From: Halomarina salina
Lineage (GTDB): Archaea; Halobacteriota; Halobacteria; Halobacteriales; Haloarculaceae
Reading direction: 5' to 3'
Length of the DNA: 64,000 nucleotides
Assembly (NCBI RefSeq): GCF_023074835.1
Contig: NZ_JALLGW010000002.1
Span: 62,001-126,000 of the forward strand
Made by a program: the position numbers and the translations under genes
The notes under the pieces: generated by a model
Told to the model about the DNA's origin: nothing
The model's database searches: none
What the model saw: only the letters and a program-made list of their open reading frames with translations
In this document: positions 22,629 to 32,397 of the stretch, piece by piece
Layout: the number at the start of each line of letters is the position of its first letter
How positions within the stretch are numbered: the first letter of the stretch is position 1

Positions 22629-25562
22629 TTACCGACCCAGCAGCGCCGCCAGTCGCGACCGGAGCGACTGACTGTTCTCGACGTGTGCCTCGAGGTCGGT
22701 GAGGCGTTGCTCGAGATTCCCGACACCACTCTGTCCGCCGTTCGCGAGCGAGCCCCGCAGCTCGCCGCCGGGCGTCATCCAGATCGGGGCGACCACCTCG
22801 TCGGCCTCACCGACCTGGAGGTCGGGCGTGACGTTCAGCGCCGACAGCGATGGCCGGCAGCCCGACTCGTAGAGGATGCCCCCATTATCGCCGAGGATGG
22901 TGTTCTGGAACGTGTGTGCCGCCAGGTGACCATCGCCGGTCGACTGGACAGAGATGCCCGCCCGGCCCCCGCCGAGGTAGGTGTTGTTCGCGATGAGCGC
23001 CGTCGAGTGCTGGACGTTGGGCGTCTTGTAGTTGTAGGCGGCCGTCGCGGCGTTCATCGCCATGTTCCCGCGCATCACCGTGATGTTCTCACCGCCATCC
23101 CCAGCCACCCGGACGAGGTACTGCGAGCGGCTATCGCGAACGTGGTTGCCCTCGATGAGGAACTGCGCCGGCCGCGTCCACGTGTTGACCTCCGACCCGC
23201 AGAACAGCGCCTCCTCGCCGGTGTGTCGGACGTAGTTACCGCGGAAGACCACGCCGTCGATAGGGTCGGAGTTTCGCGCGTAGGCGTTGATGCCCTTCCC
23301 GCCGACGTCGTGCACGTAGTTGTCGGTCGCCCAGACGCCCTGGCACCCCACGAAGTTGACTGCGTGGGGCTGGTCGGTCTGGCCGTCATAATCGCCCCAG
23401 CCGTGGACCTCGCAGTTGCGAACCGCCGCTGCGGTCACGTTGTCGAAGCGCACCCCACCGCGAGCAGTGTCGTTCTCGGCAGTGCCATCGAGACCCACGC
23501 CGTCCAGAGTGATACACCGGCCACCGCGGAAGCGGAGCAGGTGTTCGAACTCGCCGACGCTGTCGGAGGCGACGAGCCTACCGGGCCCGTAGACGTCGAC
23601 CTCGCCGGCGTCGACGATGACGGTCCGGTCACAGACGAACGTCCCCCGGGGGACGAACACGACCGAGCACGTCGTGATCGCCTCGATTAGTGCGGACGTG
23701 TTCGTCGACGGGTCGGCGTTCGGCGCAGCACCGAACTCGGTGATCGATCCCCACCCCGCCGGCCTCGAGGGCGTCGGCGAGCCCGTGTCGGTCCCACCTG
23801 TGGAGTCATCGCCCGAGGAGTCCCCGGAGCCATCGCCAGAGCCATCCGAGGAATCCCCGTTTCCCGCGTCACCACCCGAGTCGGTATCTTCTGGAATCGG
23901 GACGGCCGGCCCGCCGTCGACCTCCCACGCGGGCGTCTGCATGTCGCCGTATTCCTCAGACGGGATGACCTCGCCGGCGAGCGTCAGCGTCGCGGCGTCA
24001 GTAGGCTCGACGCGAATCACCGAGAACGCCTCGACGTCGAAGGCGGCGACCTCGTCCGTCCGGAGCGTCCCGAACGCACCGTCGTCAGTGCCGTCGTCCT
24101 GGACGTCGGTCCCCGCCAGCGTCTCGTCGGTCGGTGTGACTGCCGTCCCGCGAACGTGATAGCGGAGCGGCGCGCTCGCCTCGAGGGTGAGGCGCTGCGT
24201 CGACGTGCCGTTGCTCCCGCCGTCGGTGACGAGCTCGCCGTACTCGCCGCGGATGGCCTGTCCGCCGACACTGATGTCGGTCGTCCCAATCTCGACGTCC
24301 GCACACCCCTCGATGTCGACGCCGACGTCGGCGTTCGGCATGTTGATCTCGAGCTCGTCGATGATGCTCCCGTGGCGTGCGTCCAGGTCGACGACCGGCT
24401 TCCCACCACAGTCGCCACTCCCCTCGATCGTGACGTTGCGGATATCGAGTCCCCAGGGCTTCTCGGGGGGCTTGTGACTCGGGAAGCGCTGCTCTTCGGG
24501 CGACCGCGCCCAGATGGCGGGCATCCCGTCGGCCTCCATTTTGAACGTGCAGTCGTGGATGTCGACAGCACCGTCCGAGGCGTTGATCGCGAGAAAGCCG
24601 ACGCCAGGGTCGAACGTCGACTCGTAGACGAACTCACAGTTGTAAAAGCCGCCGCCCGTCTTGCCGTACTCAGCACTGCTGAGATAGACGCCGTTCGTCC
24701 CCGAGGGGCTCTTGTTCTCCTCGCTCGTGGAGTTGCCCTCGTCCGGCCCATCGTAGACCGGATCGTCGGGGAGCTCCAGGAGGTTGCGGCCGTCGGCACT
24801 GTTCCAGTCGATGACGACGCGGACGTTTCGGAACTCACAGCCCTCGCCGGCGGCCGACCTCATCGTCGCCATGTCGTTGGTGTGCAGCTCGCCACCGTCG
24901 AACGAGAGACTGCCATCGTGTTTCCCGGCGTAGAGCCCGCCGTCCCCACCCTGGTTCTTGATGACCGCGTCCTGAAAGTGAAGGTGGCCCTGGTGAGCCT
25001 CGAAGATGCCGCCCGCGCCATCCGAGGCGCTATGCCCCTGGAACACCGACGGGCCCTCCTTCCGGTAGCGCCGTATCTCGCCGACGCCGTCCTCGTCGAG
25101 GATGTGTGGCCACAGCGACCACTCACAGACCGGCTCCGCGCCGGAGAACCCGACGTGCTCGATGTCCTCCAGGAGGAGGCCGTCGTGGACGTCGAGGCGG
25201 AGGCCGATGTCTCCCTCGGCGAACGACTCGCCGTTATCGGGCTGAAGCCCGCTGATAGCGACGCGCTCAGCTCCATCGAGGCAGATGAGCCACTTGCGCT
25301 TGGGGTTCTTCGCGTGCCAGTTGTCGGCCGTGAACGTCGCGGTCCCCCCGCCAGCCACCTCAACGATGCAGTCTCTCGGCGCTGCGGTGTCGCCGAACTG
25401 TCGGACTGTGGCGGTGTACTCGCCGGGCTCGAAGACGACGCGCGTGTGGTCGGTCATGAGGGCCGTGATATCAATCGGGCCGTCGCCAGGGCTGACGTGG
25501 ACGGTCTCTCTGATTTCGAAGTCGTACGACTCGCCGTCGATGGTCTTGGTGATAGTCTCCAT
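22629..25562 (-). CDS. Large two-domain beta-helix protein, candidate tail spike
   Basis: A 977-residue acidic protein with no signal peptide. Residues about 1-540 form a right-handed beta-helix-like region with many short G/D/N-rich turns (CIVEVAGGGTATF, GGGFYNCEFVYES, AVDIHDCTF). A Gly/Ser/Asp/Thr-rich linker spans about 557-600. Residues about 604-930 form a second beta helix of the pectate-lyase-like group, starting GSITEFGAAPNADPSTNTSALIEA-like. The end (about 947-977) is a short coiled coil with LEQRLTDLEAHVENS, suitable for trimerisation. Position beyond the tail genes suggests a receptor-binding or glycan-degrading spike; enzymatic activity is not shown. Confidence 0.75.
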   Translation of the reverse strand: METITKTIDGESYDFEIRETVHVSPGDGPIDITALMTDHTRVVFEPGEYTATVRQFGDTAAPRDCIVEVAGGGTATFTADNWHAKNPKRKWLICLDGAERVAISGLQPDNGESFAEGDIGLRLDVHDGLLLEDIEHVGFSGAEPVCEWSLWPHILDEDGVGEIRRYRKEGPSVFQGHSASDGAGGIFEAHQGHLHFQDAVIKNQGGDGGLYAGKHDGSLSFDGGELHTNDMATMRSAAGEGCEFRNVRVVIDWNSADGRNLLELPDDPVYDGPDEGNSTSEENKSPSGTNGVYLSSAEYGKTGGGFYNCEFVYESTFDPGVGFLAINASDGAVDIHDCTFKMEADGMPAIWARSPEEQRFPSHKPPEKPWGLDIRNVTIEGSGDCGGKPVVDLDARHGSIIDELEINMPNADVGVDIEGCADVEIGTTDISVGGQAIRGEYGELVTDGGSNGTSTQRLTLEASAPLRYHVRGTAVTPTDETLAGTDVQDDGTDDGAFGTLRTDEVAAFDVEAFSVIRVEPTDAATLTLAGEVIPSEEYGDMQTPAWEVDGGPAVPIPEDTDSGGDAGNGDSSDGSGDGSGDSSGDDSTGGTDTGSPTPSRPAGWGSITEFGAAPNADPSTNTSALIEAITTCSVVFVPRGTFVCDRTVIVDAGEVDVYGPGRLVASDSVGEFEHLLRFRGGRCITLDGVGLDGTAENDTARGGVRFDNVTAAAVRNCEVHGWGDYDGQTDQPHAVNFVGCQGVWATDNYVHDVGGKGINAYARNSDPIDGVVFRGNYVRHTGEEALFCGSEVNTWTRPAQFLIEGNHVRDSRSQYLVRVAGDGGENITVMRGNMAMNAATAAYNYKTPNVQHSTALIANNTYLGGGRAGISVQSTGDGHLAAHTFQNTILGDNGGILYESGCRPSLSALNVTPDLQVGEADEVVAPIWMTPGGELRGSLANGGQSGVGNLEQRLTDLEAHVENSQSLRSRLAALLGR

Positions 25563-25573
25563 AGGTAGTGTAG

Positions 25574-25587
25574 GTAGCTGCAGCTAC
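25574..25587. promoter_or_regulatory. Perfect 14-bp palindrome GTAGCTGCAGCTAC
   Basis: The palindrome begins 12 bases before the ATG of the 977-residue spike gene. It could form a hairpin in the 5' leader or be an operator; the sequence alone does not decide. Confidence 0.35.
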
Positions 25588-25640
25588 GGGCCGCTCAGTT
25601 GCTCGCCCGAGAAATCCAATGAAACCGCGTGTTGGCCGGC

Positions 25641-26537
25641 TCAGATGCCCAATATACCAATACCGATGAGGGCTGAGAGAGAGACCATCGTTAGGACCGC
25701 TACGGTGACTCGACGTGCTTCTTGGTTAAACGGGCGAAGTGTTGCCTGCTCGATGTTCTCTCTCATCTTCTCGCGCTCCCAATGGATAGAGTTGGCCACC
25801 GCGAGGGAAAACGGAATAGCTGGTACTACCACTAGTACTGAAATCATCATCCAATACTCGCCTTCTAAATGAGCATGTCCCATCACCACTGTTAGAATTT
25901 TGAGCAAGGGGAAGACGATATACACCAACTGAACCCCTGGCGAGTAATCCGTTTGCGTTAGCCAATCTTCTATAGGGAGGCCGAAGATCTCACTCCCAGC
26001 GACTAGTATCCCCATCCAGAGGAACGTGGCCAGAATTCCTCGCCAAGACCATCTTTTCCACAGTTCGACGTGATCGGCATTGTTCTCACTTCTTTCAAAG
26101 TCTGGAATCCGCGCTGGCGTCTGGCGTCGAAGGAATCCGATGATGGCCCCACGCGCCCACAAGAGCATTCGGATTTGGATGACCAGCAGGACCCCTGTGA
26201 AGTATGCTATAACGGCTATCAGTGAGGACACCGCCACCAACTCCAGAAGCATCGGCATATCCGATGGTGCCGTGGTGATAATCAACGCTGGGATGTACAT
26301 CCCAATTATTCCAAACAGCACCTGAACCGTAACTGCCAGCGACCACTCAAGGCCATTTACTATGGCCGTCGGTAATTTGGCCGCAGCAGCCATGTACACT
26401 CTGCACTCGCTTTTTATGAACTCCCCCAGTGCGATGATTCTGTGGACTGCTCTCTTCACTCTCTTCCCGATTTTCGAGAGTCTAATCGCAATCCAAAAGA
26501 CCGCAATAAGGGCGTAGTATTTTCCTCGGCCACCCAT
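25641..26537 (-). CDS. Polytopic membrane protein of the AT-rich cassette
   Basis: A 298-residue protein with about six hydrophobic segments (around residues 8-25, 55-85, 95-125, 160-185, 205-225, 238-262). No family recognised. The ATG at 26537 lies about 27 bases after a TTAATATTTA element on the minus strand. The gene is visibly richer in A+T than the structural genes, like its neighbours to 30.2 kb, which suggests separate acquisition. A surface or glycan-related role is inferred only from neighbouring genes. Confidence 0.72.
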   Translation of the reverse strand: MGGRGKYYALIAVFWIAIRLSKIGKRVKRAVHRIIALGEFIKSECRVYMAAAAKLPTAIVNGLEWSLAVTVQVLFGIIGMYIPALIITTAPSDMPMLLELVAVSSLIAVIAYFTGVLLVIQIRMLLWARGAIIGFLRRQTPARIPDFERSENNADHVELWKRWSWRGILATFLWMGILVAGSEIFGLPIEDWLTQTDYSPGVQLVYIVFPLLKILTVVMGHAHLEGEYWMMISVLVVVPAIPFSLAVANSIHWEREKMRENIEQATLRPFNQEARRVTVAVLTMVSLSALIGIGILGI

Positions 26538-26624
26538 ACACCACGCAGTGTGTCTGTAAATATTAACTTTCCTGATTGGCAACTGTTTGAACAGGTGCCA
26601 TGATAGACGCCCGCCGCGAACATG

Positions 26625-26999
26625 TCAGCTAAGTATTCTCCGGCAACTCAAACACGGAGAACGGTGTATATCGTCAGCAATTGCCTCGCCACGAGTTACT
26701 GATTGATAATCCTCCTCAGACTTGTGCGGTAATCCACAGATAGCGTTGCCTTCATCGTCGGTCTCGTGGTAGGCGTACCCCATTCGAGGAGGCGTCAACT
26801 TCCCAATCAAGACAGTGTCCTCTCTTGCTCGGTCATCCTTCTTCGCTGCGACGTTTCGTTCAGCAGATGTCGGGCGAGGACCCGTACCGATACCTCTTGA
26901 CTCAGAGCATTTGTGGGGAGCCCCATTTTGAATCAGAGAGTTACAGTCAGCACATCGTTTGAAATGCTCGGAGATCAGCTCACCGGTCGACTTCATCAT
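26625..26999 (-). CDS. Hypothetical protein with several Cys/His
   Basis: A 124-residue protein with CADCNSLIQNGAPHKC at the N-terminus, CGLPHK in the middle and PCLSCRR at the C-terminus: two or three possible zinc knuckles. No family recognised. A strong AATATTTATATTT element lies just upstream (about 27017-27030), so it has its own promoter, divergent from the glycosyltransferase-like gene. Confidence 0.68.
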   Translation of the reverse strand: MMKSTGELISEHFKRCADCNSLIQNGAPHKCSESRGIGTGPRPTSAERNVAAKKDDRAREDTVLIGKLTPPRMGYAYHETDDEGNAICGLPHKSEEDYQSVTRGEAIADDIHRSPCLSCRRILS

Positions 27000-27146
27000 G
27001 CGGATTATTGAGTGACCGAATATTTATATTTCGATTCGCTGAATCGACAGGCTGAGCTACACATAGTGGAACGCTATTTGTAATCGAGGTGCACCGCTAT
27101 CGTATGCCGATGGCCATAAGCCACTACGAACATTCAATCACCCTAC

Positions 27147-28172
27147 ATGGGACAATTCCCACGATACACTTACATTTCTGATTTAATAGACACTCCAGGA
27201 CGGAAGGCGGTATTTGGCATGGTATTCCTTATTATCTTAACAACTACCGGACGATTTGTCCTGTATTCAGTTGGGTTCCTAGACTTGGCAACTGATGCAG
27301 CTGATGCTTGGATACCGATGGGGCAAGCGGTACTATCAGGAGCGGAGCCGTACGCGGATTTCCCGGATAACAAACCACCTCTATTCATATTCCTGACCAT
27401 TATTGCGTCGGTGGTGGGGTACGTCCCATTTATGATGGTCATTGTCGGACTTGCAAACGCCACAATTGTGGTAGAAATATATGGTTGGCTCTCCCGAGAA
27501 CGCCGAGAAGTTGCGGGTGTAATTGCTGCAGGGATTGGGACCGGGGCAATCCTCAATACTATGGTAAGTTATCCGATGTTGAACAACAAAACCATCAGTA
27601 TCGCAGTCCTCCTCATTTCACTTCGATTTCGCAAACCAGTTCACCTAGGGCTCGGAGTCGGGATCTCTTGTCTTTTAGCGCAACAGTCCATCCTTGCCAT
27701 CCCTGCTATCATGTGGTTTCGGTTACGGACGATTCGGGGAGCTGTGGTATTTTCTATCACCGGTATGGCTGTAGCGGCGGTTTCATTCTTAGCCATCGGA
27801 TTGGTTTGGAGTCTAGATTCGATGTACGCATCTGTAGTGCAAAGCCTAATTGTCACCGGTAGCTATACTGCCGGGACGTCGAGTTTTGGGACTCAGATTT
27901 CAGTTTGGAATATGCCTGCAGTGTGGGCGGAGAAGGCAATTAGACGCCAGCAATTTCTCATTCTTCCCGGTGTCGCAGCAATGTTCGGCGTTCTCTATGG
28001 TTATCTAAAAGGTGCATTGTCGAAACGCCGGCTCTTTGAGATTAGTCTAGCAATCTGTTTCATTACTCTTCTGTTCGTCCGTCCATGGTACCACTACGGC
28101 TATTACCCTACAGTCCCCCTCTCAATCCTCGGCGGGTGGGGAGTAACTGAGTTTGTCAAGGACACGTTATAG
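27147..28172 (+). CDS. Membrane GT-C/ArnT-PMT-like glycosyltransferase
   Basis: A 341-residue protein with about nine hydrophobic segments. The early loop reads ATDAADAWIPMGQAVLSGAEPYADFPDNKPPLFIF, the pattern of GT39/GT83-type GT-C enzymes (acidic residue near the first helix, then Y-x-D-x-x-x-x-K-P-P). Haloarchaeal members such as AglS transfer a sugar from dolichyl phosphate to a glycan on the outer membrane face. So it may modify S-layer or virion N-glycans; the sugar and acceptor are unknown. It is the only rightward gene in the cassette, and AT-rich. Confidence 0.72.
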   Translation: MGQFPRYTYISDLIDTPGRKAVFGMVFLIILTTTGRFVLYSVGFLDLATDAADAWIPMGQAVLSGAEPYADFPDNKPPLFIFLTIIASVVGYVPFMMVIVGLANATIVVEIYGWLSRERREVAGVIAAGIGTGAILNTMVSYPMLNNKTISIAVLLISLRFRKPVHLGLGVGISCLLAQQSILAIPAIMWFRLRTIRGAVVFSITGMAVAAVSFLAIGLVWSLDSMYASVVQSLIVTGSYTAGTSSFGTQISVWNMPAVWAEKAIRRQQFLILPGVAAMFGVLYGYLKGALSKRRLFEISLAICFITLLFVRPWYHYGYYPTVPLSILGGWGVTEFVKDTL

Positions 28173-28248
28173 TATGCTTCGCAAGAGGACGATGCAAAGT
28201 CTGCATTGTAGATTCGCTCACGTAGACGTAATGGGACGGTCCGTTCGG

Positions 28249-28506
28249 TCAAAGAATGGATTGGAAAACAACCCAAACGCCTACTATTCCAGCCAAGACT
28301 GAGAGCAAAATGGCCACTCTTTCAGCACGCTTGATCGCGGTTCGGGGCAAGTCAAACGGATTCCAAACTGTCAAAACGTCATACTCGATTGTTGCAAGAA
28401 TAAAATAAAGCGGTAAAGAAAGAGAATTTAGCGCGGTCAGAGCTATAAGAACCGCACATTGAGCTAGCAAGACAGTGTATACGAAAAAGAGGCGGTTATT
28501 TGTCAT
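28249..28506 (-). CDS. Small membrane protein coupled to the large polytopic protein
   Basis: An 85-residue protein with hydrophobic segments at about 8-42 (possibly two spans) and 64-84. The start forms an ATGA overlap with the stop of the 565-residue gene, so the two are probably made together. No family recognised. Confidence 0.68.
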   Translation of the reverse strand: MTNNRLFFVYTVLLAQCAVLIALTALNSLSLPLYFILATIEYDVLTVWNPFDLPRTAIKRAERVAILLSVLAGIVGVWVVFQSIL

Positions 28507-30200
28507 GCCGTGAACCCTACTGTTTGACCATTGTCGTAAGTCCGATTAAATCGAGGGGATACGGTCATTTGGTCGACAGGATTCCAGTGAAGTCGGTAGT
28601 TGCCACGATGGAACCGAATTATCTCTACGTTGTTTCGTAGTAGAACCGCTTGGGTTGAGCTCTCAACTAATGTCGCATTCAACAACAAGTCGTTAAGAGG
28701 AATTACTCCTGATTCGCTGTTCGGGACCTTGAGAACGATGGCTGCCGACGAATCGAACTCTACCGTCTCAATCGCATAGTAATAATCCATTGCAACAGGC
28801 TCGTGGCTGTACTGCATGAATGCATTTTTCCCAGTGACTTCGCCCGAAGTGAGATACTGTCTTGATTGGCCAGGAAAGTCAGGGGCGAGCGAAGCTCCCA
28901 ACTGAGGAATCAATAGCATTAGGACGATTATAGCCACAAGTGCTGGGCCTTGATGGGGAACATGGTCCCTTAGTTTGGCAATCGCGATTCCAAGAATTGG
29001 CGCAAACACCACCAGCCCGTAAAATAAGACGCGTCGGGGAGCTACCACAGAGACCCCCGCGATTGAGATGCCTGCCAGTATTATTGGGACAGCCGCCGCA
29101 CTGACTAAGAAGGAGGTATACCAGTCCCTGCGCCCGTACCAGAGCCAGACTCCTGCAATAGACACCGTGGGAAGAAGAACCAGATAATGAGCTCGTCTAA
29201 TGATTATCCCAGCGATGCCAGGATTTGAGACTTCTGCGGCTAACGCGGGTGAGTCTTTAGGGACTACTGAGACACCACCTGTCAACAATGGGATGGCTTT
29301 GCTGATTATCACCGATTTCAAGAAATTAGTGATGAATCCCCACTGGATGACTAGCGCAAGTGCGAATGCAATTGTCAGTAAGAGCGCTCTTTGCGGATGA
29401 ATTTGGCGCCACTGTAAATTTGGGTTAGGACGCCATAGTAGTGACTGAGTGATGTAGAGAACCAGAGCCAAAGAGGATATCAGGAAGGGTATAAATATCG
29501 ATATTTTGTGTGCAGCCAGCGCTACTGTCAACCCGAGAAGGAATCCTATGAAATCCCGTCGGTTTTCGTTTACCACCCACCTTGTGAGGAAGATAATCGT
29601 CGGACACCAAGTGAGAACCGCAATGCTCTGGACAATAGGCAGATACCCGAATGAAACGCTCAAGGCCGAAATGCCAGCGATGATAACGCATACTCCGACT
29701 ACCAATGATTGATACGGGCCAGAATACCACCGGAATGCAATTGCAACAGCAGTAAGTGGCAAAAGAAGCCCACTAATAATTACTGTTGGCAGAAGGACGT
29801 CTCCCCCATTGAACCCTGCTACGAGACTTACTGCAGCGTTAAACATGTGGAATTCTGAAAGAATGGCGTACTTCGGGAGGGATTGAGCGATTGGTTCAAG
29901 AGTCCCAGTCCGCATGACTTGGTTAACCCCTAATGCGTACACATCTGGATCCATGCCAATCATTGAGGCTGGCCAGAGGTAGATTACAGATCTGATTGCG
30001 ACAGCACCAATAGCTCCAGCTCCGGCGGCTGCGCGTGGCGACAATCCTTGTTCTCCCCCAACCACCAGTGCAATGGCGAACGCAAGTGCGAACCCATGCA
30101 CCCAGGGAAAGAATCGGCCTGTTTCGTGGATTCCAATCATCATGACAGCGAAGGCAAAGGATGAGAGTGAGATCACAGCCTTCGTCGTCTGATGAGCCAT
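28503..30200 (-). CDS. Large polytopic membrane protein, possible GT-C-type enzyme
   Basis: A 565-residue protein with roughly 10-12 membrane segments through residue 450 and a soluble C-terminal domain of about 115 residues. The pattern (many spans, acidic residues in an early loop such as MIGMDPDVYALG, extracytoplasmic C-terminal domain) is that of GT-C glycosyltransferases or oligosaccharide-polymer transporters, but no definite signature is present. A TAATTTTAG element about 27 bases before the ATG is a good leaderless promoter. Coupled with the 85-residue gene; AT-rich like the cassette. Confidence 0.7.
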   Translation of the reverse strand: MAHQTTKAVISLSSFAFAVMMIGIHETGRFFPWVHGFALAFAIALVVGGEQGLSPRAAAGAGAIGAVAIRSVIYLWPASMIGMDPDVYALGVNQVMRTGTLEPIAQSLPKYAILSEFHMFNAAVSLVAGFNGGDVLLPTVIISGLLLPLTAVAIAFRWYSGPYQSLVVGVCVIIAGISALSVSFGYLPIVQSIAVLTWCPTIIFLTRWVVNENRRDFIGFLLGLTVALAAHKISIFIPFLISSLALVLYITQSLLWRPNPNLQWRQIHPQRALLLTIAFALALVIQWGFITNFLKSVIISKAIPLLTGGVSVVPKDSPALAAEVSNPGIAGIIIRRAHYLVLLPTVSIAGVWLWYGRRDWYTSFLVSAAAVPIILAGISIAGVSVVAPRRVLFYGLVVFAPILGIAIAKLRDHVPHQGPALVAIIVLMLLIPQLGASLAPDFPGQSRQYLTSGEVTGKNAFMQYSHEPVAMDYYYAIETVEFDSSAAIVLKVPNSESGVIPLNDLLLNATLVESSTQAVLLRNNVEIIRFHRGNYRLHWNPVDQMTVSPRFNRTYDNGQTVGFTA

Positions 30201-30275
30201 TGGTTGGAAGTTATGGTCCTCTAAAATTAGCGTTGTGGAATAAGTGGAGGGGTATCGTCCCCCCGCAAGTGCTCA

Positions 30276-31862
30276 TCAAGCGGGTGTGATTGTCGATGAC
30301 CCGTCAGCGAGCACCCACTCAGCGCCATTGAAAGTCCACTGCGTGTAAGGCGTCGTCGCAGTCGTCCCATCGGCGAGGGCTTCGTCTCCCGCACTCGCAC
30401 CAGTCAGCGAGCCGATGTCAGTCCCGCCGAGCGGCCCGCCACCAATGACACCGTTCCACCGGGTTCGCGTGCCGTTGTCGGTGAGCGACCCATACCTGAC
30501 GCCCCATAGTTCGGTGTCTGTCGCACCTGATTCGACCTGAATGTCAGTCCCGTTCCCAGAGGCAGAACCCCCGATTAGCGTCGTGTTGGCTCCATAGATT
30601 CTGAATCCATAATTCTGCGTAGCTGTCCCTTGGGTGTCGATAGCGTCACATTCGACGAGTTTGACGTTGTTCCCAGTCACTTGGAACCCTGCGGCAGATG
30701 TTGTGTTCTGCCCATTATTGACTGCTGTGCAACCATTGAGCCGTGCGCGGTCGTCTGTCCCGACAAAATAACCGTGGACGTCGTTGCCATTCGACACGCA
30801 CCCTAACAGGCGAATATCCCGAGGCGATGCAAGGCGAAAGCCGTCGGCACCGTTCTCTCTGGCATTAACCTGCCGAATCCGGCCATTGCGCGCGCCACCG
30901 ACGTACACTCCTTCGCCAATATTGTAGGCGGAGAAGCCGTCACCAATATAAAACTGTGCTCCCACACCGAGGTACATACCCGCGCCACCGTTGCGTTCGG
31001 CCAGCCAGTGGTCGACGTGATACCCCCAGTGGAAGTCGAATCGAAAGCCCTCCTCGGGGCACTTATCCACGAACGCGCGCTCAATGTGGAAGTCTTTGGC
31101 CTCGCTGTTGGTCCCGATGTCTTCGCTATAGAACCCAATTCCCGACGTGTTGTTTGCTTTATTGCCGTCGATTTTAATGTCGAATAGGCCGCCGAAATAG
31201 GGTTTGACACTTGTCTCGTTGCTGTCGTGGATGTATTCCACGACGTTGGTCAGGTTCGCACCGTCGGCTTGGCGGATTTCGGCGTAACTCGTGTTTTCGC
31301 CGATGAGCTGCTGTCCGATGTAGAGGCCGAGAGTTGACGACGTATAGTGAAGCCCTTTCGGGATACGAATGTTGGCCGCCCGCGTGTACCCGTCCGTTTG
31401 GTCAAGTGCAGTTAGTGCAGTGTTGATGACCGTGCCGATGTCACTGCCGCTCGCCAACTCTGCGTCCCGTCCAGTGGCGTAAAAGGTCCCACCATTCTCC
31501 CGAATCTTGATACTGTCGGGGTTGTCAGCGAACGACCCTCGCTCTATGTCGAACGATTCGCCGGTCAGCTCATCGATGTTCCCCGTCTCCGCCTGGACGT
31601 CCCCAGCGACTATGTCACCGTCCGGAGGGTCGACGGTGATCGTGTCGTTCTGGGTCTGGTCCGGATAGATCGGGTCGCCCGGATTCGACGAGTCACTCTC
31701 GACGATCTCCTCGACGTTGTCGACGAGGTAGTCGCCCACCTCGTCGGTGACCTGTGCCTTCCCGGTCGTGCTGAACGTCACAACAGAGGACATGCCAGCG
31801 AGCTTGAGTCTTCTCGTTATGGGCAAACCATTCTGGCCAGTACGCGTGATTTGTATCCACAT
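30276..31862 (-). CDS. Right-handed beta-helix protein, second candidate tail spike
   Basis: A 528-residue protein with a short N-terminal adaptor region (SSVVTFSTTGKAQVTDEVGDYLVDNVEEIVES), then residues about 150-470 with pectate-lyase-like beta-helix coils (RIPKGLHYTSSTLGLYIG, FRLASPRDIRLLGCVSNGN, GFQVTGNNVKLVECD). The C-terminus resembles tail-fibre ends (TPYTQWTFNGAEWVLADG). An internal ATG at 31793 (MSSVVTF) is an alternative start. The gene borders the AT-rich cassette opposite the 977-residue spike. Probable receptor-binding protein. Confidence 0.76.
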   Translation of the reverse strand: MWIQITRTGQNGLPITRRLKLAGMSSVVTFSTTGKAQVTDEVGDYLVDNVEEIVESDSSNPGDPIYPDQTQNDTITVDPPDGDIVAGDVQAETGNIDELTGESFDIERGSFADNPDSIKIRENGGTFYATGRDAELASGSDIGTVINTALTALDQTDGYTRAANIRIPKGLHYTSSTLGLYIGQQLIGENTSYAEIRQADGANLTNVVEYIHDSNETSVKPYFGGLFDIKIDGNKANNTSGIGFYSEDIGTNSEAKDFHIERAFVDKCPEEGFRFDFHWGYHVDHWLAERNGGAGMYLGVGAQFYIGDGFSAYNIGEGVYVGGARNGRIRQVNARENGADGFRLASPRDIRLLGCVSNGNDVHGYFVGTDDRARLNGCTAVNNGQNTTSAAGFQVTGNNVKLVECDAIDTQGTATQNYGFRIYGANTTLIGGSASGNGTDIQVESGATDTELWGVRYGSLTDNGTRTRWNGVIGGGPLGGTDIGSLTGASAGDEALADGTTATTPYTQWTFNGAEWVLADGSSTITPA

Positions 31863-32081
31863 TGGTTTGAGTAATGAACCGCTGAATTAGTTTCCTCGCC
31901 GCTGTCGGGTCATCGGCCGTATGTCACACCACAATTACTCCGCATAACACTGTGTGACTCCGTTTGATATCAGGCCACCATGTCAGTCACCGTACTTATG
32001 ACGAACGCAGTGCTGTACAGCGATAGCGGCTCTACCAGCCGCGAGTGACCCGTTGCGGATGGCGGTGAGCGAAGCAAGTCA

Positions 32082-32261
32082 ATGCAGTTCGGTCTATCTA
32101 ACATCGCGGCGCCCGCTATGGGCGTCCTCTGCGGCGTACCGCTCGTGCTCGTCCCTCTGCTCGCACTCGGCAGCCCGGTGGCCTACGCGGTCACCCTGGC
32201 ATTCGGAGGCCTTGTCATCCTCCTGTCTCTGCGAGCATGGTACGACACGAATAACCCCTAG
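32082..32261 (+). CDS. 59-residue membrane microprotein
   Basis: The frame MQFGLSNIAAPAMGVLCGVP encodes two hydrophobic segments (about residues 8-30 and 33-52) and ends in RAWYDTNNP. Codon choice and the clean membrane-protein character support it, although it is rightward among leftward genes. It could be a small envelope protein; no family recognised. Confidence 0.55.
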   Translation: MQFGLSNIAAPAMGVLCGVPLVLVPLLALGSPVAYAVTLAFGGLVILLSLRAWYDTNNP

Positions 32262-32382
32262 TCGGTTCACTACCGGCTCAGGGGCCTTATTGTCGAAAGC
32301 AAGTGTGCAGTCAGTCTACCGTTGCATGCGGCGTACCATCACCGCACTGACGATAGCTAACCTGATTGACCCATGACGGACG

Positions 32383-32397
32383 CCCGTTACCAACGGG
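32383..32397. terminator. Short hairpin CCCGTT-ACC-AACGGG
   Basis: A perfect 6-bp stem with a 3-base loop downstream of the 59-residue gene. It lacks a following T run, so terminator function is only possible. Confidence 0.3.
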
